Shown here piece by piece: positions 52,469 through 61,812 of a DNA stretch of 64,000 nt (position 1 is its first letter; the number at the start of each line of letters is the position of its first letter). The stretch spans positions 972,001 to 1,036,000 of the forward strand of contig NZ_CP060404.1 in NCBI RefSeq assembly GCF_014295035.1, given 5' to 3'. Below the pieces are notes generated by a model. That model did not search any database. It worked only from the letters and a program-made list of their open reading frames with translations, and was not told where the DNA came from. This DNA is from Streptomyces buecherae (GTDB taxonomy: Bacteria > Actinomycetota > Actinomycetes > Streptomycetales > Streptomycetaceae). The position numbers and the translations under genes are program-made.

Positions 52469-53872
52469 TCACGTTCGGGCCGCACACGTGCCGAGGACTC
52501 CCAGCTCCGCGAGCACCCAGCGCTGAGCCGGTGTCGGCCTGGCCGGGAAGTACAGGTAGCACACGCCGCCCGAGCCGCTCACCACCTTGCCGCTGGCGTT
52601 GTACCGCTTGGTCCGCAGCCAGATGTTCTCGAACTCGCGCCGCTGGTAGACCCGGCGCACCGCCTCGTTGGTCTCGCTGTTCGGGTCGTTGGCGACGACG
52701 TCGCCCCGCGCCGTGAAGCCGATGACGGTCATCAGGTGGCCCGCCGTGCCGTATCCGGCGCCGGTCAGCTCGCCGGGCAGGAAGGACTGCGAGGTGATCA
52801 GCGGGATGCCGGCGGCGATCAGCATCTCGGCGTCGGTGAGCGTGTCGAGGCGGGTCACCACGCCGGTCAGGTCGCGGTAGGTGGCCGCGTAGGCGGCGTT
52901 GAAGGGCCAGTTGCCGCAGCCCTCGTACTGGTAGTCGAAGGTGAACCGGGCCGCGTGGCAGACCTGCGGATCGGCGTAGTCGGGGTTGACCCAGGCGAGG
53001 TCCGCCCGGCTGGGCCTGCGGCCCCAGTACTCGATGATCATCTGCGACGAGGTCGGGCTGCACCACGCCTCGCCGCCGTTGTCGTACTCCGGGTACTGGC
53101 CCTTGTGGACCTCCTGCGAGTACCTCGGCACGGTCAGCTCGCGGCCGGTGGCCATGTCCGGTTCGGAGGCGGGCACCGTGAACCGGTCGGGCACGTCCGA
53201 GCCCATCGCCCCCACCCGCCACACCAGCGGCGTCAGCGCGGTGCCGGGGCGGCGGTGGAGGGTCAGCCGCAGCCGGTACGCCGCGATCCGCAGCCCCGCG
53301 CCGGCCGGGTCCGCGTCGACGGCCAGCGTGTCGGTGGCCACCGTGCTCTTGCCGTCCCGCTGGCCGTCCACGGAGGTGCGCCGGATGTCCTGGTCGCCCG
53401 CGGCCCAGCGGCCCATCACGTACCAGGGGCTGAGCCCGCCGTCGGTGTAGGTCACCCGCAGCTCGACCTGGAGCCAGGTGCCCTGGGGGGTGTGCGCGTT
53501 CCAGGAGGCGATGACCTCGCCCGCCGGGGTGGGCAGCGTGTGCACCGGCCCGGTCCAGGTGGCGTACTCCCAGGGGGCCGTGGTGCCGGTGTGCGGGTCG
53601 GCGTACTCGGTCGTGCCGGCCGGCTCGGCGATCACGATGCCGGGCCGCGCCCCGTCCCGCACCCGCACGCCCCGCACGGCGCCGGAGCGCCAGTCCGCGC
53701 CGCTGGTCCAGGCCCGGTTGTCCACGGTGGAGCCGGCGCGGGCCCCTGTCGCGTTCGGGACGCCCGGGGCGCCGGCGGGCGCCGCGCCACGCGCCGGGGA
53801 GACGGCGGCGAGCCCGGCGGTCACGCCGAGCGCGGCGGTCAGGAGGGTACGGCGTGGGGTGGGTCTGCTCAT
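52469..53872 (-). CDS. Secreted C39-like cysteine peptidase family protein
   Basis: A 467-residue secreted protein. The N-terminus (SRPTPRRTLLTAALGVTAGL) has a twin-arginine-like signal ending near ARG-AAP. The middle (about 50-270) is beta-rich. The C-terminal domain is peptidase_C39-like, with the nucleophile region GEAWCSPTSSQMIIEYWG, the histidine in GHLMTVIGF and VVANDPNS. Such proteins are common in Streptomyces and presumably cleave peptides outside the cell. ATG at 53872. Confidence 0.88.
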   Translation of the reverse strand: MSRPTPRRTLLTAALGVTAGLAAVSPARGAAPAGAPGVPNATGARAGSTVDNRAWTSGADWRSGAVRGVRVRDGARPGIVIAEPAGTTEYADPHTGTTAPWEYATWTGPVHTLPTPAGEVIASWNAHTPQGTWLQVELRVTYTDGGLSPWYVMGRWAAGDQDIRRTSVDGQRDGKSTVATDTLAVDADPAGAGLRIAAYRLRLTLHRRPGTALTPLVWRVGAMGSDVPDRFTVPASEPDMATGRELTVPRYSQEVHKGQYPEYDNGGEAWCSPTSSQMIIEYWGRRPSRADLAWVNPDYADPQVCHAARFTFDYQYEGCGNWPFNAAYAATYRDLTGVVTRLDTLTDAEMLIAAGIPLITSQSFLPGELTGAGYGTAGHLMTVIGFTARGDVVANDPNSETNEAVRRVYQRREFENIWLRTKRYNASGKVVSGSGGVCYLYFPARPTPAQRWVLAELGVLGTCAART

Positions 53873-54051
53873 GGTGAAAGGCCCCCAGTCATCCGATACG
53901 ACGGCAGGTGCACGACAGATGGCCCCACTATGACCGCTGTGCCCGGCCGGGGGCCAGTGATGTGCGGTACGGCGCGTCACCGCTCGGGCACGCCCGCGTG
54001 ACCGGCGGCCCGCACGCGGCGCGGACGCGCCCCCGCCCGTAGGGTGTCCCG

Positions 54052-54657
54052 GTGATCGACCGCACCGACCCCTCCCTCGCCGACCTCGCCGAACGGCTGC
54101 GCGCCCTGCCGCCGTCGCTGGGGCCGGTGCGGCTGGTCGCGGTGGACGGGCACGCCGGGTCGGGCAAGACGACCTTCGCGGCCCGCCTCGCCGCGGCGCT
54201 CGACGACGCGCCGGTGCTGCACACCGACGACCTGGCCAGCCACGCGGCGCTGTTCGACTGGCAGGCCCGGCTCATCGACGAGGTGCTGGAGCCGCTGGGG
54301 CGCGGCGCCGTCGCGGACTACGCCGTCTACGACTGGCACGCGCGCCGCTTCGCCGAACAGCACACGCTGCCGCCCGCACCGGTGGTGATCATCGAGGGCG
54401 TCGGGGCCGGCCGTCGGGAGGTGCGGCCGTACCTGGCGAGTCTGCTGTGGATGGAGTTGGCGGAGCGTGACTCCTGGCGCCGGGGGCAGCGGCGCGACGG
54501 GCCCGGGATGTCCGCCTTCTGGGCGGGGTGGTTCCCCGCCGAGCGCGCGCACTTCGCCGCCGACCCGTCGCGTCCGTACGCCGACGCGCTGGTCTGTCAG
54601 CCGGCCACGAGGTCCGAGGGGTATCGCGTACTACCGGGCCCCGGGGGCACCATCTGA
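54052..54657 (+). CDS. P-loop kinase, uridine-kinase-like
   Basis: A 201-residue NTPase. The Walker A motif is VDGHAGSGKTTFAARLA (about 32-48), HTDDLASHAALFDW holds the Asp-rich acceptor site, and VVIIEGVGAG is the Walker B-like strand. These match uridine-kinase-like proteins of actinobacteria. The acceptor substrate is unknown. The start is GTG at 54052. Confidence 0.85.
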   Translation: MIDRTDPSLADLAERLRALPPSLGPVRLVAVDGHAGSGKTTFAARLAAALDDAPVLHTDDLASHAALFDWQARLIDEVLEPLGRGAVADYAVYDWHARRFAEQHTLPPAPVVIIEGVGAGRREVRPYLASLLWMELAERDSWRRGQRRDGPGMSAFWAGWFPAERAHFAADPSRPYADALVCQPATRSEGYRVLPGPGGTI

Positions 54658-54744
54658 CCCACCGCCAGCCTCACTCTGCGTGACGCGCACCGGTCATGCC
54701 GGGGATCATGGCGACTTCCCACAAGACCCACCCCTCAACTCCGC

Positions 54745-54774
54745 TTGACCTGGGGGCCATACAGGTCTTACGTT
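54745..54774 (+). promoter_or_regulatory. Sigma-70/HrdB-like promoter of the candidate small RNA
   Basis: TTGACC (54745-54750) and TACGTT (54769-54774) separated by 18 bases. Transcription would start near 54781. Confidence 0.5.
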
Positions 54775-54780
54775 CTCAAT

Positions 54781-54850
54781 GTGCGGCTCGTACGGGTCGC
54801 CCGCAGACACGAAGCCCCCGATTGTTCCCCCGTGATCGGGGGCTTCGTTC
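54781..54850 (+). ncRNA. Candidate small RNA of about 70 nt
   Basis: A promoter-like pair lies directly upstream, and a strong intrinsic terminator (54811-54846) ends the unit. The interval between has no start codon with a ribosome-binding site. It lies alone between the kinase gene and the EccA-like gene, 309 bases before the latter. It could instead be a short attenuated leader. No family assigned. Confidence 0.45.
54811..54846 (+). terminator. Intrinsic terminator, 12-bp stem
   Basis: GAAGCCCCCGAT (54811-54822) and ATCGGGGGCTTC (54835-54846) with a 12-base loop, followed by GTTCT. One of the clearest Rho-independent-type hairpins in the window. Confidence 0.85.
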
Positions 54851-55159
54851 TGCCCTCCGCGCCGCGATTTGCGCGCTTTGCGAGACTTCACACTCACGCT
54901 GGGTAACCGGTTCCGGAATCGCCTTCCGCACATCGCGAAACGACCCGCCACCAACCGAATCACGCCCTTCCCCAACGAACAGCCGTGCGCACCCTTCGGC
55001 CGACACCGTCTTCGCAGGTACGATGCCCATCAGTGCCGCCGGCGGGCGGACGCACCAGCGCACTGGTCAATCCCCGGTCGCGGCACGGCGGTTCGGCGAA
55101 GCGGCGACCGGGCACCCGCTCGGCGCCACACCACGGGGGCTCGGTTTGTGGGGGATGGG

Positions 55160-57055
55160 ATGGATTTCGGCATCCAGGGCTCGCACGCCCCGGCCGAGCT
55201 AGCCTGGCTGCGCGGCGTGGACGCGTACACCATGGGCGCGTACCCGCAGGCCGAGGAGGAGTTCCGGACCGCGGTCGAACTCGACCCCGGCATGGCGGAC
55301 GGCTGGCTCGGCCTGCACGCCCTGCGTGCCGACACCGCCACCGCGCTGCTGCGCATGTACCGGCACCGCGACCGGTTCGGCGAGCAGCGCGCCCGGCACC
55401 GACGCTCGCTCAACTCCTGGTACTGGCTCGGCTGGTGGGTGCAGCCGGTCCTGGAAAGCGGTCGCGACCTGCTCCTGGCGCACGCCTCGCACTGGCTCGA
55501 CGGCCGACACGTCCCCGAGCTGGACCGCGCGCTGGCGGGCTGCCCGCCCGTCGAGGCCGACCCGCAGGCCCGCTTCCTGCACGCCTGCCGGGCCTACCTG
55601 GTCAAGGACTGGGAGCAACTCGTACGGCACACCGAGCCGCTGCTCCAGGACCCGCTCCTCGGCATCGAGGCCGGCCTGTTCGGCGGCATGGCCCGGGTCC
55701 GCCTCGAGATGTACAGCCAGGCCGAGCCGCTGCTGTCCGCGGCGTTGATGCGCTGCCGCAGCGAGCAGCCGCAGCGCAAGGAGTTGCGGTACTGGCTGGC
55801 GCGCGCCCACGAGGGCATCGGGCGCAGCGCGGCGGCCCTGCCGCTGTACCGGGCGGTGCACCGCATCGACGCGACGTTCATGGACACCGCCGCCCGGCTC
55901 GCCGCCATCGCGGAGTCCGACGGCTTCGACGACGGACCCGACCTGGCCCCGGTCTCACTGGCCGGCGCCGGCCAGGACACCGCCGACGGGTTCGACGGCG
56001 GCGACGCCGAACCGGTGCCGACGGCCGACCCGCCCGAGGGCCGCGAGCTGCGCCCCGGCCCCGAGGCCCCGCTCGGCACCGGTCCCCGGCCCACCGACGG
56101 GCCGCGCGACCGCGTCGTCGCGCCGCGCCAGTCCGACGCCGACCTGCCGACCGGTCCGGCCGATCCGCAGCTCCTCGCCGACACCCTGGGCGAGCTGGAC
56201 CGGATGGTCGGCCTGGAGCCGGTCAAGCGTCAGGTGCGGGCGCTGTCCGCGCAGTTACGCATGGCCCGGCTGCGGACCGGACAGGGGCTGCCGGTGCAGC
56301 CGCCGAAGCGGCACTTCGTCTTCTCCGGCCCGTCCGGTACCGGAAAGACCACCGTGGCGCGCATCCTGGGCCGGGTCTTCTACGCGCTCGGGCTGCTCGG
56401 CGGCGACCACCTGGTGGAGGCCGGCCGGGCCGACCTGGTCGGGGAGTACCTGGGCCAGACGGCGGTCAAGGCCAACGAGCTGATCGACTCGGCGCTGGGT
56501 GGCGTGCTCTTCGTCGACGAGGCGTACAGCCTCTCTAACTCCGGCTACACCAAGGGCGACGCGTACGGCGACGAGGCCCTCCAGGTGCTGCTCAAGCGCG
56601 CCGAGGACAACCGGGACCGACTGGTGGTCATCCTCGCCGGCTACCCCGAGGGCATGGACCGGCTGCTCGCCGCCAACCCCGGCCTCGGCTCCCGCTTCAC
56701 CACCCGGGTGGACTTCCCGAGCTACCGGCCGCAGGAGCTGACCGCCATCGGCGAGGTGCTGGCCGCCGAGAACGGGGACCGCTGGGACGAGGAGGCCGTC
56801 GAGGAGCTGCGCAGCATCAGCGGCCACGTCGTCGACCAGGGGTGGATCGACGAGCTGGGCAACGGACGCTTCCTGCGCACCCTGTACGAGAAGAGCTGCG
56901 CCTACCGCGACCTGCGGCTCTCCGGCTGGAGCGGCACCCCGGGCCGCGACGACCTGGCCACCTTGCGGTTGCCGGACCTCATGCAGGCGTACGGCGAGGT
57001 CCTCTCCGGCCGCGGCCCGACCGACCGCGACCGCAAGGACCCCCCGTTCGGCTGA
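55160..57055 (+). CDS. EccA/CbxX-type AAA+ ATPase with N-terminal TPR region
   Basis: A 631-residue protein. An N-terminal helical/TPR region (about 1-270; GAYPQAEEEFRTAVELDPGM) is followed by an acidic linker and a CbxX/CfqX AAA+ domain (about 350-620). The Walker A motif is FSGPSGTGKTTVARILG, Walker B is GGVLFVDEAYSL, and sensor and arginine-finger regions follow (GLGSRFTTRVDFP). This architecture is that of type VII secretion EccA. No other ESX gene is nearby, so its role here is open. ATG at 55160 (MDFGIQGSHAPAELAWL); longer in-frame starts lack a good site. Confidence 0.9.
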   Translation: MDFGIQGSHAPAELAWLRGVDAYTMGAYPQAEEEFRTAVELDPGMADGWLGLHALRADTATALLRMYRHRDRFGEQRARHRRSLNSWYWLGWWVQPVLESGRDLLLAHASHWLDGRHVPELDRALAGCPPVEADPQARFLHACRAYLVKDWEQLVRHTEPLLQDPLLGIEAGLFGGMARVRLEMYSQAEPLLSAALMRCRSEQPQRKELRYWLARAHEGIGRSAAALPLYRAVHRIDATFMDTAARLAAIAESDGFDDGPDLAPVSLAGAGQDTADGFDGGDAEPVPTADPPEGRELRPGPEAPLGTGPRPTDGPRDRVVAPRQSDADLPTGPADPQLLADTLGELDRMVGLEPVKRQVRALSAQLRMARLRTGQGLPVQPPKRHFVFSGPSGTGKTTVARILGRVFYALGLLGGDHLVEAGRADLVGEYLGQTAVKANELIDSALGGVLFVDEAYSLSNSGYTKGDAYGDEALQVLLKRAEDNRDRLVVILAGYPEGMDRLLAANPGLGSRFTTRVDFPSYRPQELTAIGEVLAAENGDRWDEEAVEELRSISGHVVDQGWIDELGNGRFLRTLYEKSCAYRDLRLSGWSGTPGRDDLATLRLPDLMQAYGEVLSGRGPTDRDRKDPPFG

Positions 57056-57072
57056 GCCCGTGGCCCAGGGGT

Positions 57073-57110
57073 GACGCGGGCCCCGGCGGCCGGCCGCCGG
57101 GGCCGGCGTC
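57073..57110. terminator. Bidirectional hairpin between convergent genes
   Basis: A perfect 26-base palindrome of G and C (57079-57104) extended by GACGC/GCGTC arms. It overlaps the stop codon of the convergent CorC-like gene. Confidence 0.85.
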
Positions 57111-58164
57111 AGGGGCGGACCGTGGCGTGTGAGCCCGGCCGGTGCGCGGGGTCGCGGACCTCGCCCACCAACTCCTCCAGCACGTCCTCCATCGCCACCA
57201 GGCCGAGCACCCGGCCCGACGCGTCGCTGACCGCCGCCAGGTGGGCCGCCGCCCTGCGCATCACCGTCAGGGCGTCGTCCAACGGCAGTTCGGCCCGCAG
57301 CGTCTGGATGGGCCGCCACACGTGCTGCGGCACGGCGCGCTCGGGCTCCTCCAGTTCCAGCACGTCCTTCACGTGCAGATAGCCCATGAAGGCGCCGCCC
57401 GGGCCGCGCACCGGGAAGCGCGAGTAGCCGGTGCGTACGGTCAGCTCCTCGACCTGGCGGGGCGTCACGGCCGGGTCCACCGTCACCAGGCCCGCCGGGT
57501 CGAGCAGGACGTCGGTGACCGGGCGGGTGCCCAGTTCGAGGGCGTCCGCCAGGCGCTCCTGCTCGTCGGGGGCGAGCAGGCCGGCCTGCCGGGAGTCAGC
57601 GATCAGGTGGGTGAGCTGCTCGCTGGTGAACACCGCCTCCACCTCGTCCCTTGGCTCCACCCGGAACAGCCGCAGCACCAGGTGGGCGCAGGCCCCGAAC
57701 AGGGCGGTCACCGGCCGGCACAGCCGGGCGAAGGCGACGAGCCCCGGGGCCAGCCACAGCGCGGTCAGCTCCGGCGCGGCCATGGCCAGGTTCTTCGGCA
57801 CCATCTCGCCGATGACCAGGTGCAGGCAGACCACGGCGGCCAGCGCGATGGCGTAGCCGATCGGGTGGATGAGCTGGTGCGGGAGGTGGACGGCGTGGAA
57901 GCCGGGCTCCAGGAGGCGGGCGACCGTCGGCTCGGCCACCGCGCCGAGCGTCAGCGAGCACACGGTGATGCCGAACTGCGCGGCGGCCATCATCTGCGGC
58001 AGGTTCTCCAGCCCCTGGAGCACGGTGCGCGCCCGGCTGGAGCCGGCCGCCGCCTGGGGCTCGATCTGGCTGCGCCGGACCGAGACCAGGGCGAACTCGG
58101 CGCCCACGAAGAAGCCGTTCGCGCACACCAGGAGCAGGGCGAACAGCAGTTGCAGCGCGCTCAT
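57109..58164 (-). CDS. CNNM/CorC-type DUF21-CBS membrane protein
   Basis: A 351-residue hemolysin-III/CorC-like protein. The DUF21 transmembrane domain (about 1-190; ANGFFVGAEFALVSVRRSQI) is followed by a CBS pair (about 200-340; DVLLDPAGLVTVDPAVTPRQ, LGLVAMEDVLEELVGEVRD). The C-terminal CorC_HlyC domain is missing or very short. Such proteins are linked to Mg/Co ion transport. Its ATG overlaps the stop of the sister gene upstream (ATGA), so the two probably form a heteromer. Confidence 0.92.
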   Translation of the reverse strand: MSALQLLFALLLVCANGFFVGAEFALVSVRRSQIEPQAAAGSSRARTVLQGLENLPQMMAAAQFGITVCSLTLGAVAEPTVARLLEPGFHAVHLPHQLIHPIGYAIALAAVVCLHLVIGEMVPKNLAMAAPELTALWLAPGLVAFARLCRPVTALFGACAHLVLRLFRVEPRDEVEAVFTSEQLTHLIADSRQAGLLAPDEQERLADALELGTRPVTDVLLDPAGLVTVDPAVTPRQVEELTVRTGYSRFPVRGPGGAFMGYLHVKDVLELEEPERAVPQHVWRPIQTLRAELPLDDALTVMRRAAAHLAAVSDASGRVLGLVAMEDVLEELVGEVRDPAHRPGSHATVRP

Positions 58165-59693
58165 CGGCCCGTCCCCCCGGCCGCCGCCCCACCCACGGGC
58201 GTACGGTCGTCAGCGGCCCGACCCGGCGCCCGTGCGGCCACCGGCGCGTCGACCGCCGCGCGGGCGGCGCCCGTCGCGACGGCGGCCTCCGACGGCCGGT
58301 CGGCGCCGGGCCGCCCGGCCACGCACAGCGCGGGGCTCAGCTCGGAGCGCGGGCCCGGCGCGGCGACCCGTACGGCCGCCGCCTGGCCGGTCCGTACGAC
58401 GCGGACCCGCTCGGCGCGGTGGTGGCCGACCTGGCGGACCGCGAGCCTCCAGCCACCGGGGAGTTCGGCGACGTCACCGGGGGCCGGGATGCGGCCGAGC
58501 AGCCCGGCCACCAGGCCGGCGGCCGTCTCGTACGGTCCCTCCGGGGCCACCAGGCCGATCCGCGCGAGGGTGTCCACGCGGCAGCTCCCGTCGGCCTCCC
58601 ACACCAGGCAGCCGTCGTCGCCGGCCACCTGGACCAGCTCGGGCTGGTCGGCCGTGTCGTGCTCGTCGCGCACCTCGCCGACCAGCTCCTCCACGATGTC
58701 CTCCAGCGTGATGACGCCGGCCGTCCCGCCGTACTCGTCCACGACCACGGCGATGGGCTGGTCGCGCAACTGCTTGAGCAGCGGCTGCACCGGCAGCGTC
58801 ATCGGCACCAGCAGCGGCGCCTGGGCGATGGCGTCGACCGGGGTGTGCAGCCGGTGGGCCGCGGGTATGGCGAGCGCGTCCTTGAGGTGCACCATGCCGA
58901 CCACCTCGTCGAGGCGGTCGCGGTAGACGGGGAAGCGGGACAGGCCAGTGGCGCGGGTCAGGTTCAGGACGTCCTGGGCGGTGGCCGTGGCCTGGAGGGC
59001 GCTGACCCGTACCCGGGGCGTCATGACGTGCTGCGCGGTCAGCCCGGCCAGCGAGAGCGTGCGTACGAACAGGTCGGCGGTGTCCTGCTCGATGGCGCCG
59101 GCCCGGGCCGAGTGCCGGGCGAGCGAGACGAGTTCGCCGGGCGTGCGGGCCGAGGCCAGCTCCTCGGTGGGCTCCACGCCAAGGGCCCGCACCAGGCGGT
59201 TGGCCACCGTGTTCAGCAGGGCGATCAGCGGTCGGAAGAAGCGGGCGAAGGCGTGCTGTGGGCCGGCCACGAAGCGGGCGACCTGGAGCGGGCGGGAGAC
59301 GGCCCAGTTCTTGGGCACCAGCTCGCCGATGACCATCTGCACGGCCGAGGCCACCAGCATGCCCACGGCCACGGCGAGGCCCGGCACGGCGCCGGAGGGG
59401 GCCCCGGTGGCGGTGAGCGGGCCGGTGAGCAGGTGTCCGAGGGCGGGTTCGGCGAGCATGCCGACGACCAACGAGGTGATGGTGATGCCCAGTTGGGTGC
59501 CGGAGAGCTGGAAGGAGAGCTCCCGCAGGGCCTCGACCACGGTGCGGGCCCGACGGTCGCCGTCGGCCGCGGCCCGTTCCGCCTCCGCCCGCTCCACCGT
59601 GACCAGGCCGAACTCGGCGGCGACGAAGAAGCCGTTGGCGAGGATGAGGAAGAACGCCGCGGCGAGCAGCGACAGGGAAACGGTGGGACTCAT
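58161..59693 (-). CDS. CNNM/CorC-type DUF21-CBS-CorC_HlyC membrane protein
   Basis: A 510-residue protein. It has the DUF21 transmembrane domain (about 1-200; ANGFFVAAEFGLVTVERAEA), a CBS pair (about 210-350; GMVHLKDALAIP, GVITLEDIVEELVGEVRDEH), the CorC_HlyC domain (about 360-440) and a Pro/Ala/Arg-rich tail. It is the first gene of a two-gene operon with its shorter sister. Divalent-cation transport is inferred from the family. ATG at 59693. Confidence 0.93.
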   Translation of the reverse strand: MSPTVSLSLLAAAFFLILANGFFVAAEFGLVTVERAEAERAAADGDRRARTVVEALRELSFQLSGTQLGITITSLVVGMLAEPALGHLLTGPLTATGAPSGAVPGLAVAVGMLVASAVQMVIGELVPKNWAVSRPLQVARFVAGPQHAFARFFRPLIALLNTVANRLVRALGVEPTEELASARTPGELVSLARHSARAGAIEQDTADLFVRTLSLAGLTAQHVMTPRVRVSALQATATAQDVLNLTRATGLSRFPVYRDRLDEVVGMVHLKDALAIPAAHRLHTPVDAIAQAPLLVPMTLPVQPLLKQLRDQPIAVVVDEYGGTAGVITLEDIVEELVGEVRDEHDTADQPELVQVAGDDGCLVWEADGSCRVDTLARIGLVAPEGPYETAAGLVAGLLGRIPAPGDVAELPGGWRLAVRQVGHHRAERVRVVRTGQAAAVRVAAPGPRSELSPALCVAGRPGADRPSEAAVATGAARAAVDAPVAARAPGRAADDRTPVGGAAAGGTGR

Positions 59694-59888
59694 GCCGCCG
59701 CCTCCCGGGGACGTGGAGAGGCGGCGCGGGTACTACAGGACGAACCGTCCATCGCTGGAGGAACTCACTCCTCGGATCGCAGGAGCCGCTTCGGCACGCG
59801 CGCGGCGCGTTCAGCCACCGAAAGGGCGGGGCGCGGGCGCGCCTTGGGCACCAGGGTAATCAAGGAGTGAGCGCCTCGGGCAGGGCCG

Positions 59889-60344
59889 TCAGCGCGTGTG
59901 GTCGCCCGTTCCGTGGGCCTCGCTCAGGGCCCGCAGCGTGCGCGCGTCCTCGATCGCCTGCGCCTTCGCGATGCCGGGCTGGATGCCGAGCGCGGGCATG
60001 CTGGTGCCGTCGGCGAGGTCGAGGAAGACCCAGGGATCACCCGGTCGCAGGTTGACCCGCAGGATCTCGGGCCACTCCAGGTGCCGGCGCGTGGTCAGGT
60101 TGGTGACGGTGACCCCGTCCGGCGCGGCGACGACCTTGGGCCGGGCGAGCAGCGCGAGCACGCCGCAGAAGAGCAGGCCGGTGAAGATGAAGCTGATCCG
60201 CTCCCCCGGGCTCAGGCCCGGCAGGGCCAGCGCGATGACCAGCAGCGTGATGAACAGCAGGACGCCGACCGCCAGCAGCACGACCCGGGTGCGGGTCGGC
60301 CGGAAGGTGATCGGCAGCTCGGGCAGGGGCGCGGGGGCGGACAC
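59889..60344 (-). CDS. Bacterial PH-domain membrane protein
   Basis: A 151-residue protein. Two hydrophobic helices (about 20-65; VVLLAVGVLLFITLLVIALA and FIFTGLLFCGVLALLA) are followed by a bacterial PH-like domain (GVTVTNLTTRRHLEWPEILR, then VNLRPGDPWVFLDLADG). It is widely kept beside hisG in Streptomyces. The start is GTG at 60344. Function unknown. Confidence 0.85.
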   Translation of the reverse strand: MSAPAPLPELPITFRPTRTRVVLLAVGVLLFITLLVIALALPGLSPGERISFIFTGLLFCGVLALLARPKVVAAPDGVTVTNLTTRRHLEWPEILRVNLRPGDPWVFLDLADGTSMPALGIQPGIAKAQAIEDARTLRALSEAHGTGDHTR

Positions 60345-60493
60345 TCGGCGGGCCTCTCAGATGTGCGGGGGGTGGTCACCGCGGGTGCGGCGACCGGGGG
60401 CGGCGGGGTGTCGGCCCCGCCGCCTCGCGGTCGGTCACCGGCCGGGCCCGGTCGGTCACCGGCCGGGCCTCGGCCCGCGGCGGGGCCGCGACG

Positions 60494-61342
60494 TCACAGC
60501 CGGCAGGCGTGGATGCCGGTGGTCAGGATCGCGCGGGCGCCCAGGTCGTACAGCTCGTCCATGATGCGCTGGGCCTCGTTGGAGGGGACCATCGAGCGGA
60601 CCGCGACCCAGCCCTCGTGGTGCAGCGGGGAGACGGTGGGCGACTCCAGGCCGGGGGTGAGGGCCACGGCGCGCTCCACGTGCTCCACGCGGATGTCGTA
60701 GTCCATCATCACGTACCGGCGGGCGACCAGGACGCCCTGCATGCGCCGGAGGAACTGCTGCACCTTGGGGTCGTCGACGGACTCCCCGGCGCGCCGGATG
60801 ACGACCGCCTCGGACTCCAGGATCGGCTCGCCGATGATCTCCAGGCCGGCGTTGCGCAGCGTGGTCCCGGTCTCCACCACGTCGGCGATGATCTCCGCGA
60901 CGCCGAGCTGGATGGCCGTCTCGACGGCGCCGTCGAGGTGGACGACGGCGGCGTCCACGCCGTTGTCGGCCAGGTGCTTGGTGACCAGGCCGGAGAAGGA
61001 GGTGGCGACGGTCATGCCGCCGAAGTCGCGCACGCTCTGGGCGGTGCCGGGGCGGGTGGCGTAGCGGAAGGTGGAGCCGGCGAAGCCGAGCTGCATGATC
61101 TCCTCGGCCTGCGAGCCGGAGTCCAGCAGCAGGTCGCGGCCGGTGATGCCGATGTCGAGGCGGCCGGAGCCGACGTAGACGGCGATGTCGCGCGGGCGCA
61201 GGAAGAAGAACTCGACCTCGTTGGCGCTGTCGACCAGGACCAGCTCCCGCCGGTCCTTGCGCTGCCGGTAGCCGGCCTCATGGAGCATCGCCGACGCAGG
61301 CTCGGACAGTGAACCCTTGTTGGGGACGGCGATGCGCAGCAT
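60494..61342 (-). CDS. hisG: ATP phosphoribosyltransferase (HisG)
   Basis: A 282-residue long-form HisG (with the C-terminal regulatory domain). It catalyses the first step of histidine synthesis, PRPP plus ATP to phosphoribosyl-ATP. MLRIAVPNKGSLSEP at the start, DIGITGRDLL, the PRPP-binding EIIADVVETGTTLRNAGLE, and the C-terminal LVARRYVMMDYDIR are diagnostic. It follows hisE on the same strand. Confidence 0.97.
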   Translation of the reverse strand: MLRIAVPNKGSLSEPASAMLHEAGYRQRKDRRELVLVDSANEVEFFFLRPRDIAVYVGSGRLDIGITGRDLLLDSGSQAEEIMQLGFAGSTFRYATRPGTAQSVRDFGGMTVATSFSGLVTKHLADNGVDAAVVHLDGAVETAIQLGVAEIIADVVETGTTLRNAGLEIIGEPILESEAVVIRRAGESVDDPKVQQFLRRMQGVLVARRYVMMDYDIRVEHVERAVALTPGLESPTVSPLHHEGWVAVRSMVPSNEAQRIMDELYDLGARAILTTGIHACRL

Positions 61343-61504
61343 GAGGTCAGCTTCCTTTACGCGGGAGGGAGGGCTTCGCGGATACGTGTCGTGCGTACGG
61401 GTCTCGCACGGGGCGGGGAGCGGAGGGGGAGCCGCGGCTGCCCGGGGTGTCCGGGCGGTGCCGCGCGGCGGACGCCGTCGTGGGGTCCGCCACGCGTGGC
61501 CGCG

Positions 61505-61777
61505 TCACAGATGAGCGTATACGTCGTCCAGGGAGATGCCGCGGGCGACCATCATCACCTGAACGTGGTACAGGAGCTGCGAGATCTCCTCGGCTGTGGC
61601 GTCGGCGCCCTCGTACTCGGCGGCCATCCACACCTCGGCGGCCTCTTCGACGACCTTCTTGCCGATGGCATGCACGCCCTTGCCCACGAGCTCGGCGGTG
61701 CGCGACGTGCTGGGGTCGCCGGTGGCGGCCTTGTGTTGGAGCTCGGTGAACAGCTCCTCGAATGTCTTGTTCGCCAT
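61505..61777 (-). CDS. hisE: Phosphoribosyl-ATP pyrophosphatase (HisE)
   Basis: A 90-residue MazG-like helical enzyme. It hydrolyses phosphoribosyl-ATP to phosphoribosyl-AMP, the second step of histidine synthesis. [28 protein letters not shown] (metal-binding glutamates) and [16 protein letters not shown] are the family signature. It lies between ribH and hisG. Confidence 0.96.
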   Translation of the reverse strand: MANKTFEELFTELQHKAATGDPSTSRTAELVGKGVHAIGKKVVEEAAEVWMAAEYEGADATAEEISQLLYHVQVMMVARGISLDDVYAHL

Positions 61778-61812
61778 GGTGCGACTTAGCCTACGGGGTG
61801 CCGGGCGCGGCT

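Noticed and set aside
55160..57055. A type VII secretion locus
   Set aside because: Only the EccA-like ATPase is present; no EccB-E, mycosin or WXG100 genes are nearby.
59694..59888. Magnesium riboswitch upstream of the CorC-like operon
   Set aside because: The region is GC-rich and structured but shows none of the conserved M-box or ykkC-like blocks I know.
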